Shown here one piece after another: positions 62,052-64,000 of a DNA stretch of 64,000 nt. Each line of letters begins with the position of its first letter. Within the stretch, counting starts at the first letter, position 1. The position numbers and the translations under genes are program-made. A model generated the notes under the pieces. The model worked only from the letters and a program-made list of their open reading frames with translations. It was not told the origin of the DNA and did not search any database. The DNA is taken from the NCBI RefSeq assembly GCF_000463015.1, contig NC_022247.1, positions 2,108,001-2,172,000 on the forward strand. Reading direction: 5' to 3'. This stretch comes from Variovorax paradoxus B4. GTDB taxonomy: Bacteria; Pseudomonadota; Gammaproteobacteria; Burkholderiales; Burkholderiaceae_C.

Positions 62052-62236
62052 ATCCGGCCTTGTTGTCGACGATCGCGGTGTAGCCGCTCTCGCGCAGGCC
62101 TTCGCCCACGGCGCGCGACCGTGTCTGCGGCACCGCCGGCCGCAAAACTCACGAGCACGCGCAGCGTCTTGTCCTGCGCAACGGAAACGCCGGGCACGCC
62201 GGCAAGGACGGATGCGCCGAGGCATGCCGGAATTCA
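62052..62236 (-). pseudogene. N-terminal scrap of another Bug-type solute-binding protein
   Basis: Read on the - strand, the sequence gives LGASVLAGVPGVSVAQDKTL and then RVLVSFAAGGAADTVAR. In a second frame it continues VGEGLRESGYTAIVDNKAG and stops. These are the signal-peptide end, the Bug signature and the ligand-binding loop start. An extra C around 62117 causes the shift, and the remaining ~250 residues are missing. It overlaps the kinase stop by 3 bases. Confidence 0.55.
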
Positions 62237-63805
62237 ACCTGCGCCGAGCGTTTCTGCGCCTTCTGTTCCAACCGGGAGCTCCAGCGTGAATGCCGCTCCG
62301 GTGCCTGGCCCGTCGCTGTGGGCCGTGAGGGTTCCGCCCATTTCATGCGCGGCGATCACGGCGCTGTGCAGGCCGAATCCGTGGCCGGTCTTTTTCGTGG
62401 TGAACCCGTGCACGAACACCTGGGGCAGGGTTTGCGTCGCAATGCCCACGCCGTTGTCCGCAACGCAGATGCGCAGCCGCTGGCCTGGCATCAGCTCCAC
62501 CCGCAAGGTGAGCCTGGGCTCGCGGTCGGCCACGCCTTCCATGGCCTGTTCGGCGTTGCTGATCAGGTTCACCAGGATCTGCAGTATCCGCCCCTGGTCG
62601 AGCAGCAACTCGGGCACAGGCGCAATCTCCTTTTCCACCACCATCCGGCGCCGCGCCAACGCCTCTGCGTTGATGCGCAATGCATCGTCCACCAGTTTGC
62701 GGATCTGCACCTTCTCCAGGAGCCTGGACGCTCCGGCGTAGGCCTGCTGCGCGGCGATGATCTCCTTGATGTGTTCCACGTTCTTGCCCAGCGCCGCCAG
62801 TTCCTCGATGGCGTCGTTCTGCTCCGCCACCAGCGCGGAAGCCAATTGGCGCAAATAGCCGGGCAGCACCTTGCCCTTGGGGTCCGAAGCGAGGAACGCA
62901 CCCAGATCGTCCGCGTGGTCTTCCATCAGCTGGACGGCCCGCGCCAGCCCCGGGACCTTGGAGGCGCGAACGCGCGAAAGAACGAGCGCCGCAGACACGT
63001 TCACGCTGTTGAGCACATTGCCGACGTTGTGCAGCACATTGGTGGCGATCCTGGCCATGCCGGCCAGGTGCGAGGCCTCGACCAACTGCTTGTGCACCTC
63101 GGCAATCTGGCGCTCGGCCTCCTTCAGATCGGAGATGTTCTTGGTGATGCCGAAGGTTCCGACAATCTGGCCTGCACGGTTTCGCAGAGGCATCTTTGTC
63201 GTCAAGGCCCAGGTGTCGGGCCGCCCGTCGATCCAGGTTTCTCTTTCGACCTTGCCGATCATCGGCAAACCCGTGCGGATGATTTCCTGCTCGTCCTCGA
63301 ACGCCGGGCGCGCGTGGTCTTCGGAAAAGACGTCGAAATCCGACTTTCCCACCAGCCCTTCGGGCGTGGCCATTCCGAACTCCAGGGCCTGGGCCGTGCT
63401 GGTCTTGATGAAACGGGACTGCGCGTCCTTGAAGTAGATATGGTCCGGAGAGTTGTCCAGCAGCGCGCGGAGCAGCTCACGCTCGTTGGCCAGCATTTCG
63501 TCCTCCGGGTTGCGCTCGGGCACCTCGAGCAAGATCCCCTGGCTGCCGATGACCGTTCCATCGGGCCCCAGCACTGCGGACTCGATCACCTGCAGCGAAC
63601 GCGCCTCGTCGGAGGCGATCTCTGCAGGCGTCCGGCCCAGAATCCGTTCTGCAGGCAGGTCCTTGAGTTGACAGAACCGGGCATTGACGAAGGTGAAGCG
63701 CCCCTCGGCGTCCTTGCGAAAAATTCCGACGGGCAACTGCTCGACGATCGGTGCCGTGTCCTCCAGGAGGTTTGCGCTTGCTGCGGAGGCGGGCTGGCTT
63801 TGCAT
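62234..63805 (-). CDS. PAS-domain sensor histidine kinase (cytoplasmic)
   Basis: A 523-residue kinase without membrane helices. Two PAS domains lie at about residues 15-105 and 110-230 (IFRKDAEGRFTFVNARFCQL and IYFKDAQSRFIKTS). A helical dimerisation segment with the His (NVLHNVGNVLNSVN, near residue 265) and an HATPase domain (NLISNAEQAM, DNGVGI and GHGFGLHSAV) follow. The H-box belongs to the HNxGN type rather than the HDLRTP type. No response regulator is adjacent in the window. Confidence 0.9.
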   Translation of the reverse strand: MQSQPASAASANLLEDTAPIVEQLPVGIFRKDAEGRFTFVNARFCQLKDLPAERILGRTPAEIASDEARSLQVIESAVLGPDGTVIGSQGILLEVPERNPEDEMLANERELLRALLDNSPDHIYFKDAQSRFIKTSTAQALEFGMATPEGLVGKSDFDVFSEDHARPAFEDEQEIIRTGLPMIGKVERETWIDGRPDTWALTTKMPLRNRAGQIVGTFGITKNISDLKEAERQIAEVHKQLVEASHLAGMARIATNVLHNVGNVLNSVNVSAALVLSRVRASKVPGLARAVQLMEDHADDLGAFLASDPKGKVLPGYLRQLASALVAEQNDAIEELAALGKNVEHIKEIIAAQQAYAGASRLLEKVQIRKLVDDALRINAEALARRRMVVEKEIAPVPELLLDQGRILQILVNLISNAEQAMEGVADREPRLTLRVELMPGQRLRICVADNGVGIATQTLPQVFVHGFTTKKTGHGFGLHSAVIAAHEMGGTLTAHSDGPGTGAAFTLELPVGTEGAETLGAG

Positions 63806-63878
63806 GGCGATGTGCAGGTTCCCAAAAGTGCTTTATATCCCCTGCTGCGGGCAGGCACTGTTCGCCCGACGCACCCCC

Positions 63879-64000
63879 TCAAACCGCGGCAGCCCCCACA
63901 GGATGCGGAGACCGGTCGCAATACTCGATCAGGAGTTCGGTGAGGACCCGTATCTTCCGTGCGGGATGCTGGCCCGGCGGCCGGACGACATATGCACCTG
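63879..64000 (-). CDS. LysR-family regulator, C-terminal fragment (5' end outside window)
   Basis: The last 39 codons are present; the frame reads AYVVRPPGQHPARKIRVLTE and LLIEYCDRSPH before the stop at 63879-63881. The form (xYPPxRHLxPKVRxFIDFL-like) is that of the end of a LysR effector domain. Too little is visible to name a target. Confidence 0.6.
   Translation of the reverse strand, partial: GAYVVRPPGQHPARKIRVLTELLIEYCDRSPHPVGAAAV

Overview
The window reads as chromosomal DNA of a high-GC beta-proteobacterium, most likely a Comamonadaceae member close to Variovorax (inference). The reasons are the many tripartite-tricarboxylate-type (Bug family) solute-binding proteins, the two porin-4 type general porins, the NagGH-like salicylate 5-hydroxylase and the uniformly GC-rich codon use. 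No rRNA, tRNA or CRISPR array was seen.

Positions 1-20400 form a metal and oxyanion resistance region. An arsenic operon comes first: the tail of an ArsI/CadI enzyme, two phosphatase-fold ArsC, ArsB, a glutaredoxin-type ArsC, ArsH, an MFS carrier and ArsO. Next are an OmpR/EnvZ-type two-component pair read leftward, two related His/Met-rich periplasmic proteins, and an ABC/FtsX exporter operon with a LolA-like protein and an outer-membrane barrel. The region ends with a frameshifted TauE/SafE gene, chrA with a PadR regulator, and a leftward set of ECF sigma factor, YraQ/ArsP-like permease, broken DsrE-like gene, mini-thioredoxin, OsmC protein and CDF cation exporter.

Positions 20400-25750 are an accessory patch: an AbiE-type toxin-antitoxin pair, a FadR/GntR regulator with a shifted C-terminus, remnants of a serine recombinase and of a transposase, and two small XRE regulators.

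Positions 25750-47050 hold the most striking part. Two paralogous catabolic modules each have a porin, a zeta-crystallin-like oxidoreductase (Qor), a Bug solute-binding protein, a TauD-type 2-oxoglutarate dioxygenase and a BKACE (DUF849) beta-keto-acid cleavage enzyme. They lie on either side of a MalT/LuxR-type regulator and an AraC regulator. A third BKACE with its own Bug protein and an AraC regulator follows. The two qor copies share about 948 bp that I read as identical. The layout suggests uptake of an acid, oxygenation, and thiolase-free splitting of a beta-keto acid to acetoacetate and an acyl-CoA.

Positions 47050-51950 carry gene remnants around an orphan TetR-like palindrome, then a leftward salicylate 5-hydroxylase-like operon (alpha, beta, Rieske ferredoxin, ferredoxin reductase). 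Its divergent NagR/NahR-like LysR regulator carries a single-base frameshift. Positions 51970-62240 hold two converging CoA/organic-acid operons: IclR next to Bug, enoyl-CoA hydratase, ADP-forming acyl-CoA synthetase and MmgE/PrpD on the + strand, and alpha/beta hydrolase, two Bug proteins and an SDR on the - strand. The window ends with a Bug remnant, a PAS sensor kinase and the C-terminus of a LysR regulator.
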